DNA of 64,000 nucleotides from Anthostomella pinea (GCA_963556695.1 CAUWAG010000017.1:145979-209978); one strand, 5' to 3'. Positions 21,685 through 33,536 are shown, counted from the first letter of the stretch. The notes: generated by a model not told the origin, from the letters alone. A program made the numbers and translations.

Positions 21685-24600
21685 ATGAACGCCATTTCAC
21701 ATTGGAACTTGGAGGGGAACAACCGTGCGCGATTTCGGGCATGCGCTACTCTGGTGCATCTATGGAACAATGGACAGGTCCAGCAGTCGTCAGCCAGGTC
21801 GGGCACAGACAACAACGACACGTTGGAAGATGAGCCTAGTGATGACGCGGACTCCGCCAGCCCCGACGTGATTACCTTTTTTGACGAGAAGGCTTTGAAA
21901 GACACTCTGCTTGATCGTGTAGCCGAGGTTGCGTCGAACGCCAAGGGTGGTCGTGATGTTGCCGCGAGTGTCATGCAGACGGGAAACGGAGCGATCAAAA
22001 TGATCATTGCACGTAATGATGGGTTTCACTCGTCCGATGAAATGTTCTTCCGGGATCTCGAATTGATGGTTCGCCACATCGCGACGCATGGTGGTAAGAA
22101 CATCCCATCGGTCTCTGCGACATAACACTGAGAAGAGGTGCTCTAGCTCAATCACAGATCGCTCGTCTTTACCTGAATACCCACCAGTATCAACGCGAGC
22201 GGCTCCATATATGGCTGACTGAGCTGAAACAACATTTGGCACGCCTCTGTGCAAATGCGGCACCGTCGAGCCAGGTATCGGCGTCCTTTGACACAAAGTC
22301 AACAGAACTGATCATCGCCTTGATGGTGTTGCGGAAGCTGGTTTCGTCGGAGGATGTGTTTCGGCACTTCACTACTATCCAGATTGTGACTCAGATTGCG
22401 CGTACAGTCTGGAAGTCTCATCCCCTTGAAGCGTTTAATGCGATCGGTATCCCCAAGCCCTCCAGACTTCGCGAGTCACTGGGGTATCTCGGACGCGTTG
22501 ATGCGTCTTGCACTACAATCCTACGAGCTGCCAGCCGTCTACAGGGTTTTGAGGAACTGCGGATCGTATTGCTTCATTGCAATCCAAAAAGTTTGCGCCA
22601 TCTCAAAGACCTTGATTGTCGCGACATGTCTTCGAAACCATGGACGCTTCAGGACACCTATTGCAGTCTTTTCCCGCGAGGAAGGGACATCAAGAGCATC
22701 ATCGGCATGAAATGGAAGCTCGGAGATGCCACGGCGAGATTCAACTCGATCCAGAAAGAAGGGCCACAAATCCATGCTGAGATCCAACTGCTGATGTATC
22801 TAGCTCAGCAGAAGTCATCACAAAGCTCCCGTCAGGAACCCAACTGGCTGACATATGGCTACATTGGTTGTAGCAAGAAGTTCTGCTATCTTTGCAACGA
22901 GTTTATCAAGCGGTATGACCCTGTCTTTCGAACCCGAGGGTCCCATGGCGCTCTCTACAGCCAATGGACCGTTCCATACCTTGAGACAAGCGGCGACCTT
23001 GGCGGCGCTTCTGTTCGGATCGCATGGGCACTTTATCAGGTCGAACAGGAACTAGTATCTCTTGCTAGAAAGGATAAAAGGGGCAAAACTCACATTGCTG
23101 CAGTGAAACAATCATCAGTAGGTGGCTCTTCCTGTGCAACTGCATTGCCGGGCGGCAAGGGTGACACATCGAAATGGAGGCAACTCTTGATCAGTTCGCA
23201 TTTGGATGAGGAGAGAATGCGCAACATTCGAACACTGTAAGTCTCGGGCAAACGTATCGTCAAGAGCATGGCTAACTCGGACACGACAGATTCGGAGCAG
23301 ACAGCGTCGCAAAAAACACCGAGGTTGAGCTGGAGCAGCAGCTCTTAAGCTCTTCTAGCGACGATGATGTCTTATTTGAGTCACCGACAGCTTCTCAGGC
23401 TATACCACGTCACTCCTTTGAGGGTGAATGTGACTGTGGCTGCTGTCGGGAGACCACACGTTGCTGCTCGCGTTGTGGCCAAGGCTACTTTTATAGTTAT
23501 GGGTGTGAGACCAGGGCATCGACATTCCATCTACTTGCATGCAATCAGAGACCCCTGACACCTGCAGACTTCCTCGACATGTCCGCAGTGAGGGATGAAA
23601 TTCCAGATGATCCTGATGTGCTCGAAAAGTTTGGATTCGAACAATGCCGAGATTATAACGAAAGAAGTTTCTTTCTGGGGCTTTATCAGGGTCTACTGAA
23701 TATCCTGGAGGTAGACGTGCTGGTAATCAACTCGTGGATGGAAGACGGCACTTTGAGGGAGAACATCATCAAGAAATTTGAGGAGCTCCCTCAAGGTAAT
23801 CGTGGAGCATACTACCCCTGGTTCCTAGGGCAGGCGCATCTTCTGAACCCAAATTCCGAGGCAGGTGATACTGTGAGCTTCACAGAAATGCATTCTCGGC
23901 ACCTTGACATGGCCCGGGAGCGATACCTCAGCCTCGAAGACCAAGGAGTTCCTACCAAGGAGCTCAGCCCTTGGACCAAGCGTGAGAGCCTGATGTTTTT
24001 CAGTATTCTTTTAATGGCGGCATACCCCCACCCGAACTTAGCACCTATGTGGTTCAACTTGGGATTCTGCGTCTGTCGTGACGAGCACCATCAATGCCTT
24101 CTTGGTACGCTGTACCATGCTCTGATCTATGGGAACAAGCTGATGGAGGATTATAATGATGCTCTGGGACATCGCCGAAGTGAGAGACGGCCTCAAGAAA
24201 CGTGCAGCTTTGGTGAGTTTTGGACGTGCTTCGGGGAAGGGAAGCTCGTCGCTCTGATGAAGCGGTATCAGCTGCGCGGCGCATTGGAAGACTTCCCCTA
24301 CCTTGAAGCCTTTCTGTCAATACCACCCGATCGCCCAAGGCCGCTCGTGTGGCATCTCAGACACCTACTAGAGCTGGGGCCTGATGCCAATCATGCACCC
24401 ATCATCCAGTGCCACGAGGCGGACATGCTCAGAGTTGCCCGCCGGAAGTTCGGCTTGGATGCCTCGAGTGGCCGGTTGAACGCCAAGGACACCATGATCC
24501 TGAAAGATTTCTACATAGATTTACTTGAAATTGGAAAGGCGGGAGCGGTCAATCCCCTGGACCTTGAACGGGCTCGTGTTGAAGGCAGGCTGTTGGAGTT

Positions 24601-24685
24601 TCTCCTACAAGCACATCGGACAACCGAATGGAGTAGTTACGATGCGTCGGAGGTAGAAGAGGTCTTGGGAAAGGCGTTTAGTTGA
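21685..24685 (+). CDS. Fungal OTT_1508-type nucleic-acid/nucleotide deaminase with Cys-rich finger
   Basis: Three exons (21685-22093, 22147-23236, 23290-24685) join in frame across two 53-bp GT-AG introns and give about 964 residues. The first exon has the family's usual lead-in IIARNDGFHSSDEMFFRDLE. Exon 2 carries the zinc-dependent deaminase core: HAEIQLLMYLAQQ (His ligand and catalytic Glu) and CSKKFCYLCNEF (Cys ligands), followed by RGSHGALYSQWTVP, typical of the OTT_1508-like deaminases expanded in ascomycetes. Exon 3 starts with an acidic linker and a cysteine cluster (CDCGCCRETTRCCSRCGQGY), MYND-like, then a long C-terminal helical region. The substrate is unknown; the fold uses zinc to remove the amino group of a base or nucleotide. 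All exons are open, in contrast to neighbouring relics. The true start could lie upstream. Confidence 0.8.
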
Positions 24686-24759
24686 AGCTGAAGCTTGGTT
24701 GGCCTCACCGGGGACTTCTTGGCCTTCCGATACTCATTTGTCTAGCCTCCGGATATCAT

Positions 24760-25181
24760 TCACTAGTGACGGACCTCATACGCCGGCAACCACCCGCCTG
24801 CTGTACGCTGGCGCCGACAATGTACGCCCCCGTGCGCCCCCGGCCTCAGGCGGTGGCTATCGAGACCAAGGTGGCCAACGCCGCGTCGGACCCGCTCGTC
24901 CAGCTGACCATATGGGCCGCGGCCTCCTTCGAGCGGCTGAGGCAACTACAGGCGCCGGCTGGTGGCGATGGCGGTAATGGTGATGCTGATGATGACGCAT
25001 TGGAAATGGAATCTATCATCACGCTCCCCCTGATACAGGTGCGCGGGCATGACTGGCAACTCTGGTTCGCACGCGATGCTCCTCATATACCATCGATCTC
25101 CACGGTCATCTCCTCATAGGATCTACGACGACGCTTCTAGGCACGTTCAAGCTGGTGCGATCGCTAAGGGCTCTAGCATGA
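24760..25181 (+). pseudogene. PD-(D/E)XK nuclease-like domain, C-terminal relic
   Basis: Open text AVAIETKVANAASDPLVQLT followed by IWAAASFERLR and ITLPLIQVRGHDWQLWF matches the end of a fungal PD-(D/E)XK-like domain, with ExK in IETK. After ARDAPHI the frame shifts by one near 25085 and goes on as IDLHGHLLIGSTTTLLGTFK to a TGA at 25179-25181. The N-terminal part (first catalytic Asp) is not seen. The segment begins immediately after the deaminase gene stop; whether the two were once one transcript is unknown. Confidence 0.65.
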
Positions 25182-25731
25182 TAGGTAGCCACTCGGTTCC
25201 GCCCATGGTTCGAGTCGGTAATTCTCGGGCGTGAGATAGATGTAAACGTGGATGCCTCTAGGTAGGTAGCTAAATGTCATGCGTCTTCTGGTGCTGAACT
25301 TGCATATTGTCAATCGAGAAGGGGCGTCATTGCATCGTAAATCTCACGCGCACGTCTAGAAGCGACTTTTACGTTCCAAGTTTAGATCGTTGATCTTGGG
25401 CTCTTCTAATAATCAAGCGGCCCCTGTTACGGCCCTGGCGCTCACATCACCGGTGCCCACGGTCTACCAAGCATATAAACAGCGTTGTTGGACTTTCAAA
25501 TAGCCCTGTCAATGTTCCCTTTTGGATTTACACATGACGTTAACGCAGGTTTTGACTTCCTTGCCATCTCGCAGCTTATGGTCCAGGACCTGGCACATGT
25601 TGGGGGGTGGTGGTTTTTTCAAACTGGCCCATTGCTTGAGTCGACTCCAGAAGGAAGTCCTTCAGAGCTGGTTGTGTTCCTAAGAAGCCTCAGCTTGATG
25701 TTAACTCTGATGCTGCATAACTTCATTTGCT
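25182..25731. other. No recognisable gene; likely promoter side of the GH64 gene
   Basis: No supported coding text. It is upstream of the glucanase start at 25732. Confidence 0.4.
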
Positions 25732-26543
25732 ATGCATCTATCGTCCTTCGCAAAGAGACTCTTAGCAAATATTGTTATTTTCACAGTAGTAACGGGCATT
25801 CAACCTAGTTACCGGGCCACGAGCACCTCTGAGCCCAGGATCTCGCCTACCGCACCGCATCGAGCTCGTCGCAGCGAGAATGTTTCGCTTAAGCCACTAA
25901 CATTATCTTTTCAAACCAGTCCGAACGAGAGCTCGACCTTTGCATACGTTGCGGGAAGCGATCGCTTGGGGTCTATTGTTTTCTTGCGCCCAAATGGGAC
26001 ATGGTACTGGCCCAAGGCTCTGCCAGGGACAGGTTCGCATCGAGTTGACCCTTTGTCTATAACCGTACCGATCAAGAAGGGGATCTCTAATACAGCAGTT
26101 ACGCTCCCCGACTATCTCGTCTCTGGTCGTGTTTGGGTATCTACGACCGAGCTTGAATTTTATGCACACACTGATAAAACAGGAACCCTCCATCTGATCG
26201 AACCGACCGTCTCAAACCCCGATTACGCCTCCGCCGACGTGGATTGGGGATTCTTAGAACTTACTTATACTTCGAACGGGGGAATATATGCTAACTTATC
26301 GTTTGTTGACTTTGTTGGACTTCTCTTAGGCATGTCGCTAACCCTTGCTGATGGTACGGTTCAAACAGTTGCAGGCCTTCCAGTTGATTCTGTCTCACGT
26401 ATTTGCCAAGCCCTGCACCAGCACGCCATTGAAGAAGGCATATCATGGACCAGCTTGTGCGCTATTGTTGCAGGTAACCAGGCATTAAGGGTATTATCGC
26501 CGAACATATACAGCGCAGCAAATTCCGGCTTCCTACAGGGCTA
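25732..26543 (+). pseudogene. GH64 beta-1,3-glucanase, cut off by LINE
   Basis: The ATG at 25732 opens a 270-codon frame with a hydrophobic leader (signal peptide) and a glycoside hydrolase family 64 domain: VTLPDYLVSGRVWVS, TGTLHLIEPTVSNPDYAS, DWGFLELTY, GGIYANLSFVDFVGLLLGMS, VQTVAGLPVDSVSRICQAL and ALRVLSPNIYSAANSGF. Such enzymes are secreted and hydrolyse beta-1,3-glucan. At 26544 the frame runs into the (GAT)n that is the complement of the LINE tail, so the last residues (a run of Asp) are not native. Roughly a quarter to a third of the usual length is missing, and I do not find it beyond the LINE. Confidence 0.8.
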
Positions 26544-29500
26544 TGATGATGATGATGATGATGATGATGATTGTATTTAACGTGGGGGGTAGCTCCTCAG
26601 TAGTGCAAACCACGCCTCCCAGAGCCTCTGCATCGCAGGGTTGTGGAGGTCTCAAGATAATAAGTACAGTCAGACCCGCTCACGAGCCCATCCCCGCTGT
26701 TGCGGTGGCATGACTTTAGGGTCATCCATCTGGTCCTTCAAGAACAGCTATCTATCGGGGGCAGATTGATGAGAAGAACTTGCTCTTCTCAACGAATCTT
26801 GCCCATTCCGCGCTCCTCTCCCCCAAGTATTGTAAACAAGCTGCCCTAGGCGAGTACCTGGGCAGCAGTTGGTTTTTCCTAAGCCTTTCGCAAAAGAAAA
26901 TATGCTGCGGTGTTTTCCTTTCACCGCAGCTGCAGTGGTCATTCGAGTCCGTATGCCCGAAACGTTCGTGGTATCCAGCAAAGTCGCTATGTCCAGATCT
27001 GGCCGCTAGAAGTCTGTGCAAAGTACTCCTTTCGAAAGATATGAGGTTCCTCTTGGTTACGGCGTGCGAGTATACTTCTTGATACCTAGGTTCTGATTGA
27101 CCTTCCTACCATTGATCGAATTCTCTCTTGCCTTTCCTCTTGAGATCTCTCTTTACCTAAGAGATTGTAGGAAGGTTCGTCGCTTCCGTTTCTAGCATGG
27201 CACCCTCTTTTGCTAGTACGTCAGCAGCTTCGTATCTCTGTGTCTAAGGATCCACTTGACGGTCACCCCAGGAGTGTGTGCTGTGGCTAGTTCTTGGAAT
27301 CGTAGAAAAATGGTCTGTGATGTCTCGGGTGGAGTTCCATTGAGCCCATCTACCACTGACGTGTTGTCAAGGCAGACATACAGCCGTTTTTCGCGCCCAA
27401 TCGCCCTGGCTGCTGCGAGACCTTGGAGAGCGCCATGGACTTCAGTGTCTACCACTTCTGTTTGGAAAAGTCTGCCCTTTCCCGATATACCTCTTGTGTA
27501 GTGTCGCCTTTCCTGATGGTGAAACCCCATCCAGTGCGGGTTGTGCCTTGATCGTCCAATTGCAATCCATTCGAGTAGATAACAAGGTCAGTGTTCACGT
27601 TTCTCCCCCGTAGCCATTGCTTGAAGAGCTTTATTTCTTAGTCTTTGTCCTTGCGGGCTGGGGGCTTTTTCCACGATGGTTTGGTGAGCATCGGTCTCTG
27701 GAAGTTAGGAACTAACTGGTAGCTCTTTTGTAGCCTTGTCAGTTCCTTGCGAGCTTGTACTCGGAGCCTGCCGACGAGAGGGTGTCTCTGGTCTATTCGT
27801 CTGAGCCGGAGGCCGTGACGTCGTCTTATTGACTCTGCGAGAACTCCTGCTGGGGGAATCTGTGATTCAAAGTGTAGGATATGTCCAGGGTGTGTTTTCC
27901 AGACTGGCAAGATAGCCCTGATCGCCGTCCGTAGTACGGCATCCATCGTTCCGAGAAGCCCCTTGAAACGATACGCTGATGTCCCGCCTAAGCTCCTAGT
28001 TTTTTTGATTCCTGGGTACCAGGCCTCCAAGCCGTGTGTAAGAATGGGTATAACGCAAGCTTTCACAACCCTCCTAGTTGACTTTACTGGAAGCCCTTTA
28101 ACCATGTTGCATAGTCCTCGAAGATGATTTGCTACCCTACTAGCCTTCTTGGCCCAGTGGGAAACGTGATCTTTGAAGTTTAGCCTTCTATCCAGCAGGA
28201 CACCTAGCCATCGCATGGAATCCTCTGCTGTTTTGTTCATTGTCTCGTGGCGGACCGGAGGGTTGTCCGAGTTCTTCTTTCGCGAGAAGTGCATGATCTC
28301 TGTTTTGTTGGGGTCGAATTCAATAGCGTTGTCGTTTCCCTGTGACGGCTGTGGCGGCCTGCACAGACCTTCCCACATGACAAGTGGATACCTCCCAATA
28401 GGGGAAGGATCTGACCAGAGGATCCCCTTAAAGGGGCAACCTCCCACTGTACCTATCTCTCTCTCTCTCTTCCTTTCCTCTCTAGTCTTGATATTCTCGT
28501 CAATAGAGTAATAGCTGCTTGTTGCCAGCCATGTCCCAGCTCCTCAGTATGCTCGCCGTGACATTCCCCATTGATTAAGCGAGTGAAGGTTTTTGGAAGC
28601 CTCCGCGGCTGTTTCTTCAAGGTCCTTTCCGATGCAGAGAATCGCTAGGTCATCTGCGTATCCAAAGCGTCTCCTTTTCACACCAAGCCGGGCACAGATT
28701 GGCTCTGTATACAGCATGTAAAGGATTGGGGAGGCCAGTGAGCCTTGTGGTAGACCACAAGTAAGAGCTTTCACATCGGTCACGATACCTTCAAACCGGA
28801 CCCTTGCGGACCGCTCGGACATGAATGACTGGACCCATCTTATGAGAAAGCCCGGCCAGCCCTGTTCTCCCATACGAACCACCAGTCGTCCCATTAGGGC
28901 AGCGTCGAAGGCACCTTTCACATCTGACGTGACTACCGTTGCAACGAGGCCTTGGTCGAGGGCCTGCTCGATGTCATGTATGAGTGCAGCTACCAAGTCG
29001 GTGGCAGAGCGCTTCAGTAGAGCTCCAAAATGTTGTGGAGCTAGAATTCTAAGTTTAATAACAAACCAGGCGATTCTTTTTGCGATGAGTCGTTCTAGGC
29101 CTTTGTCAAGACATGACAATAGCGATATTGGTCTGTAGGCCCTGGGGTTGGAATAGTCTTTCTTGCCTGGTTTTGGGATCATTACCACTTCAGCTACTTT
29201 AGATGGTTTAGGGTGGTGACTAATCTATAGACAGGTCTGGAAAAGGGCTCTGACATGTTCCCCGATGACTGGCCAGCAAGCTTTCAGAATCCGTACCGTG
29301 AGGGCGTCTACTCCCGGGGAGTTGCTCTTGGTCCCCACAGTGCACCCTTCGGCCTCTTCTAGTCCGACGTGGTATTCGAGGGGGATGTGTGAATTGGGTT
29401 GTGCGATCTGAGCGGACCAAGGGTCGATGATATCGTTGTCTGGGGTACTTCGCTCAAGCGTGGCTAAACGTAGTGCATTCGCCTTGCTCTCTTGTGACTC

Positions 29501-30000
29501 GAACGTTCGGCCTCTTATGACTTAACTGCTGCTTTGCATTCATCATTCCACCAAGCAGTGGGCTTAGACTGTCGGGGCTTCTTGCCCACTGTTTTGACGC
29601 AGCCTTGGATCACGTCGATCAGGCTCTGCGTAAAGACATCCACTTGGCCAGGGGATGCACCCAGCTGGGGGAGCTCGTGGATCCTGTTTTGGACATTATC
29701 AGCCAGCTCCTGTAGTTTATCGTCCGATACTATCAGGCGATCGGCTTTGGGGACCCGGTCAAGGTCTCCCTGAATTGGAACGACTATTCGCAATGTCTTG
29801 TGATCTGAGGTGCACTGGAGTGCATCATTGACCGAAGCTTCGGCCATAAGGACATCTGAGAAGACTAGATCCAGTACGTTTCCGTCGTCATGTGTCGGGA
29901 CATCTGGCTCGGAGATCAGATCCAGTCCGTGATCTGCCATGGTCTGCGCGAGTGTAGCACCACCATGATAACCTGGATTGCTCGAGTCCCAGGATGTGTC
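26544..30000 (-). mobile_element. LINE copy B, minus strand, 5'-truncated and decayed
   Basis: Read leftward: end of the endonuclease domain (HGGATLAQTMADHGLDL and CTSDHKTLRIVVP, about 29960-29750), a linker, reverse transcriptase (MVMIPKPGKKDYSNPRAYRP, TSDVKGAFD, LPQGSLASPILY, FGYADDLAIL, 29188-28600), thumb (28310-27640), RNase H (27530-27213, shifted just after VKWI) and the Cys-rich end (27021-26752). Several frameshifts break it. Its 3' UTR matches LINE copy A, but the tail is (TCA)n instead of (ACAA)n. The 5' boundary near 30,000 is approximate. A solo LTR is nested in the RT region. Confidence 0.85.
28341..28563 (-). repeat. Solo LTR, copy 2, nested in LINE B
   Basis: 223 bp; on the minus strand it starts TGTCACGGCGAG and ends CCGTCACA. 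It is flanked by the 5-bp duplication ttccc (28336-28340 and 28564-28568). Skipping the LTR and one duplication lets the LINE frame go straight from HSLNQWG to DNAIEFDPNKTEIMHF, proving the insertion point. Confidence 0.9.
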
Positions 30001-30287
30001 GCCACAATATTACAGGTCATCTCGCTCAGCAGCACAAGCCTACATTCCAGACCCATAGCTTGCGGGAGGATTTTCTTTGTCTGCCTCCCTTTTTATAAAG
30101 CAAGCCATGACAACAGCTGCCGTATATGTTTCTAGATTGCCATTCTTCGCCAAATATGGTTCACGGCAACCCCATCCACTGCCAGGGAAATCATGGTGAA
30201 CCTCATCAGATTATCAACGCTACCCAATCATCCAGCCACACATTCCAGCCACAATGTTTCAGCCATCTCGTGTCTACCCCATACATT

Positions 30288-30670
30288 GTTTGTTTGTTTG
30301 TTTTGTATTTAACGTGGGGGGTAGCTCCTCAGTAGTGTAAACCACGCCTCCAAGAGCCATTGCATTGCAAGGTTGTAGAGGTGTCAAATTAGATACATTC
30401 AGATCCGCGCACGAGCCTATCCTCGCTGTAGCGGTACCAATCTGGAGTGTTCAGATGGTTTTAGTCAATACCCAAGCACGATTCCGTCAGAAAAACCTCC
30501 TATCTAGTGACAAAGCGACCCAGTGAACCTCAGTCCTCTGGTGTACATATCGTTCCAGTAGCCGTTCGATATATGTCGCATTGGTGGTTGGAGTAGGTGT
30601 TTGTTATCTGCTGGCGAGAAAAACCACAAGGGGGAAAACCTCGCAGGAGTGGGTATTGTGGAGACAAGCT
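30288..30670 (-). mobile_element. SINE copy 1, lacking its tRNA-like head
   Basis: Minus-strand copy of the 33-kb SINE. It starts at the equivalent of agcttgtctcc, continues through the body (ctactggaacgat, gaatcgtgcttg) and ends with the LINE-like 3' segment and an (ACAA)n tail. The tRNA-like head is missing, as expected of 5' truncation. Confidence 0.8.
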
Positions 30671-32966
30671 ACGGCGTTAAATAAACTATTATAGATAATA
30701 TTCTTTTTATCTGGTGCCTGTTTAGCGGGTTTTCAGCTCAAATAAGCCAAATTTGGAAGCGTCCAATACATGCTGACGTTGTTTAGGCTAGTTCTTGATC
30801 CAAGCTATATAAAGCTACTCATTTGAGCTTGGTACTTACTGTATCTCAAGGCATATCCCTTTAAGCGGCTAAGGATAGATTGCAGCCACAAGCACAAGGG
30901 TGATAAGCTGCGAATTGGCGCCCAGGACCGGATCTTCGTGGCGACACTGCTGCACCCGGCCATGCCCGAGTCCGTCGTCGAGGCCTAACGCTGCTGGTAG
31001 CAAAGATTGTTGATAGCATTCCTCGCCAAAATGAGCCGTCAATGTTGTTTTATTGCAAGTGGGAAAATGAGATCAAAATCATGATCTTAATCAGCCACCC
31101 TAGATGCTGTACTGTCTAATTTTGGCTCATTTATTTATTTTCTACTACATAATATCCTTGGGGCTCTCACTATAGTTGTCTGCCTGCTCTAACATCCCCG
31201 GTGCTGTGTGTTCCGAATCTAGGCCCTGGCCGGACTTTAAAAGCCATTATTGCCGCTTTTTTAGAGTGATAAGTGGCAGTTTATAGCAAAGGGCAAATAG
31301 CTCTAGTTATATATCTTAGTACCATGTAGAAAATATTTACACTGCAGCAGTGAAGCTAATTGCCGATTGTTATAATATATTTATAGCATCCCCACATCTA
31401 GTTGAAATAGGTTCAAGTGCAGCCTTTATAAATATGGAAAATCTCGAGCACGAAGCCGAGAACATCATCGATCTTTCTACCAAATGGGAGAGAGATGTTG
31501 TGACCCCGTCACGCCCACCTTCTTATCTCAATCTCAAGATAACTGAGCCAATAATACCGACCCCAAACGACTCCCCCAATGTTTCCCAGTCGGCACAAGA
31601 TAAGATTCCGGTGTGCCTGTGCGAATCTGACGACGAGCTCCAATCGTCAAGCGGAACCCAAGAGGTATCTCCATCTGGATGGAAGACCCACGAAAATACA
31701 GCGCGTGCTGTCTCGTTTATTTACGCGGGGAAGCCTGTTCTAGTAGATTTGGCAAGCGCCCGAGAGTCGGGTCCCTTATTGAGCAGACCATCATGTTATT
31801 CTTCTCCGAAGTTGATCTCATCGGGGGCGAGCCAAGAAGTGGATAAATCTTTCGCAAGGGAAGATGAAACAGGATCATGAGCAGGGACTGGATCGTGAAC
31901 AGGAGCTGAACCAGGGGTTGGAACTGGATCGTGAGCAGGACGTAAAATGAGCTCGGCGCCCTAGCTTGGTGTTTCCTAGCTTCTGATATGTACAAAAAAT
32001 GAGTGGTCACAAGTGAATCATAGCAGCTATCCTATGCATGTGTATTACATCATTTCACTGCTTCCTGGCCTATCATTCATAGCCGCTCGACAGCATCGAC
32101 CACCCATGGCCAAATCCTACAAGCAAGCAAAGTGGTTCATGCGATAGGTCCTTGTCACCTAAATTGATATGTAAGGCACCTAGCTGCCCAGCGTTTATAA
32201 ACACATCATCCTCCCTATCCGACATTTCATGACCCATAAGCCACGCTGCCTCTGCCGTCCGCGCAGGGGGGAGTTGAGACTATCGGAAGAGGACGTACGG
32301 GCCCCCGTCTTTGCCAGTCGTAATGAACATTTCCACTTCAAAAGCTTGGCGCGGAGCATCTGCGCCACGCTGAGGTAACCCACTGTTAGGGTGCTGAGGA
32401 CAGAAAGGGGAACGCCGAAAAGCTTGGCGAGGAAAAGGGCAAGACAAGGACAACCGGTGCACTAGTGGTATTCGCTACGACGCACGGATTAAACGAAAAT
32501 AAGCCACGTTTACCGTCAATCGTAGATCCCCTTTGCCGCTTGCACGAGTGGGAATTATAGGGCTCCTTCACCAAGCTGCTCGGTTCCTTGGGAGGGGTAC
32601 GGTGCTAGCGGGGTAAAGCCCGGCCACACCGTTCGGTTATTACAGGTTTTATTATATGGTCACGCGGCTAGGCAATGAATACACTCCCTCAACCATCCAT
32701 GATACCCCCGATCTTCAGGTTGTAGCCTAGGCGGTGACTGACAGACCACCCTTTCTATGTCAGTGGATGTGAGCAATATGCCAGCCTAAGTGGGTCACCT
32801 GACCACGCAACACACCCCCGTTGGCCACTACCACTGCTAAGAAGCAGCAAAGTGAAGCCATCAAAACTGTATGTGGCTCCATAATACGTATATTTGTTGG
32901 TGTTCGAGCATGAAATCTGCCTTCATGGCAAGATAACCTCTATTTACCTGTTTTCATCACATCTAT
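30671..32966. other. Mostly AT-rich; one unrecognised ORF 31350-31880
   Basis: The plus-strand frame 31350-31880 (176 codons; a better start may be the Met at 31434, MENLEHEAENIIDLS) has no known domain and ends in the 18-bp minisatellite. Minus-strand pieces at 32195-32574 look like broken coding text but I cannot name them. Nothing else is supported. Confidence 0.35.
31866..31945 (+). repeat. 18-bp minisatellite cluster 3
   Basis: About four 18-bp units (gggactggatcgtgaaca, ggaactggatcgtgagca and variants), same family as at 8.75 and 9.0 kb. Confidence 0.8.
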
Positions 32967-33058
32967 GGCCGTATGGCGCAATGGTCAAATGCGCCTGGTT
33001 GTGTTCTCATTTGTGCGGTGGGCGACGAGAACAAGTGGGTTCGAATCCTGCTATGGCC
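32967..33058 (+). promoter_or_regulatory. tRNA-like SINE head with internal A and B boxes
   Basis: Internal polymerase III promoter elements predicted from the A-box-like TGGCGCAATGGT and B-box-like GGTTCGAATCC. The anticodon region is long and irregular, so it is not a working tRNA. Confidence 0.7.
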
Positions 33059-33529
33059 CCCTTCTGACCCGGCTTGTGCGAGTCGACAACCAGCACACGA
33101 CAGTGGAGATGCCCTATTATCGCAGAGCCCGATAGCCAAGCAGCTTGTCTCCACAACACCCCACTCCTGCGAGGTTTTTCCCCTTGAGGTTTTCCCTCGC
33201 CAGCAGATAACAAACACCTACTTCACCCACCAATGCGACATATATCGAACGGCTACTGGAACGATGTGTACACCAGAGGACTGAGGTTCACTGGGTCGCT
33301 TTGTCACTGGACAGGAGGTTTTTCTGACAGAATCGTGCTTGTGTATTGACTAAAACCATCTGGACACTCCAGATTGGTACCGCTACAGCGAGGATAGGCC
33401 CGTGCGCGGATCTGAATGTATCTAGACTGACACCTCTACAACCTTGCGATGCAATGGCTCTGGGAGGCGTGGTTTGCCCTGTTAAGGGACTGCACCCACG
33501 ATAAATATAATCAATCAAATCAATCAATT
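32967..33529 (+). mobile_element. SINE copy 2, tRNA-derived head and LINE-like tail
   Basis: The first 92 bases fold like a tRNA: acceptor halves GGCCGTA/TATGGCC (7 bp with one G-U), D stem GGCGC/GCGCC around AATGGTCAAAT, and a T loop GTTCGAATCC that doubles as a B box; TGGCGCAATGGT acts as A box. A body of about 350 bp follows. The last 120 bases match the 3' UTR of the LINEs at 2.1 and 26.6 kb, then a (TCAA)n tail. This is the structure of a polymerase III SINE mobilised by a partner LINE. Confidence 0.85.
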
Positions 33530-33536
33530 GATACAG

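Noticed and set aside
22094..22146. Frameshift in the deaminase gene.
   Set aside because: A 53-bp GT-AG intron joins the flanking frames exactly, so no frameshift is needed.
26544..26575. Poly-Asp C-terminus of the GH64 protein.
   Set aside because: It is the complement of the (TCA)n tail of LINE copy B, not native coding sequence.
32967..33058. A functional nuclear tRNA gene.
   Set aside because: The anticodon arm is too long and irregular, and the unit continues into a SINE body and tail.
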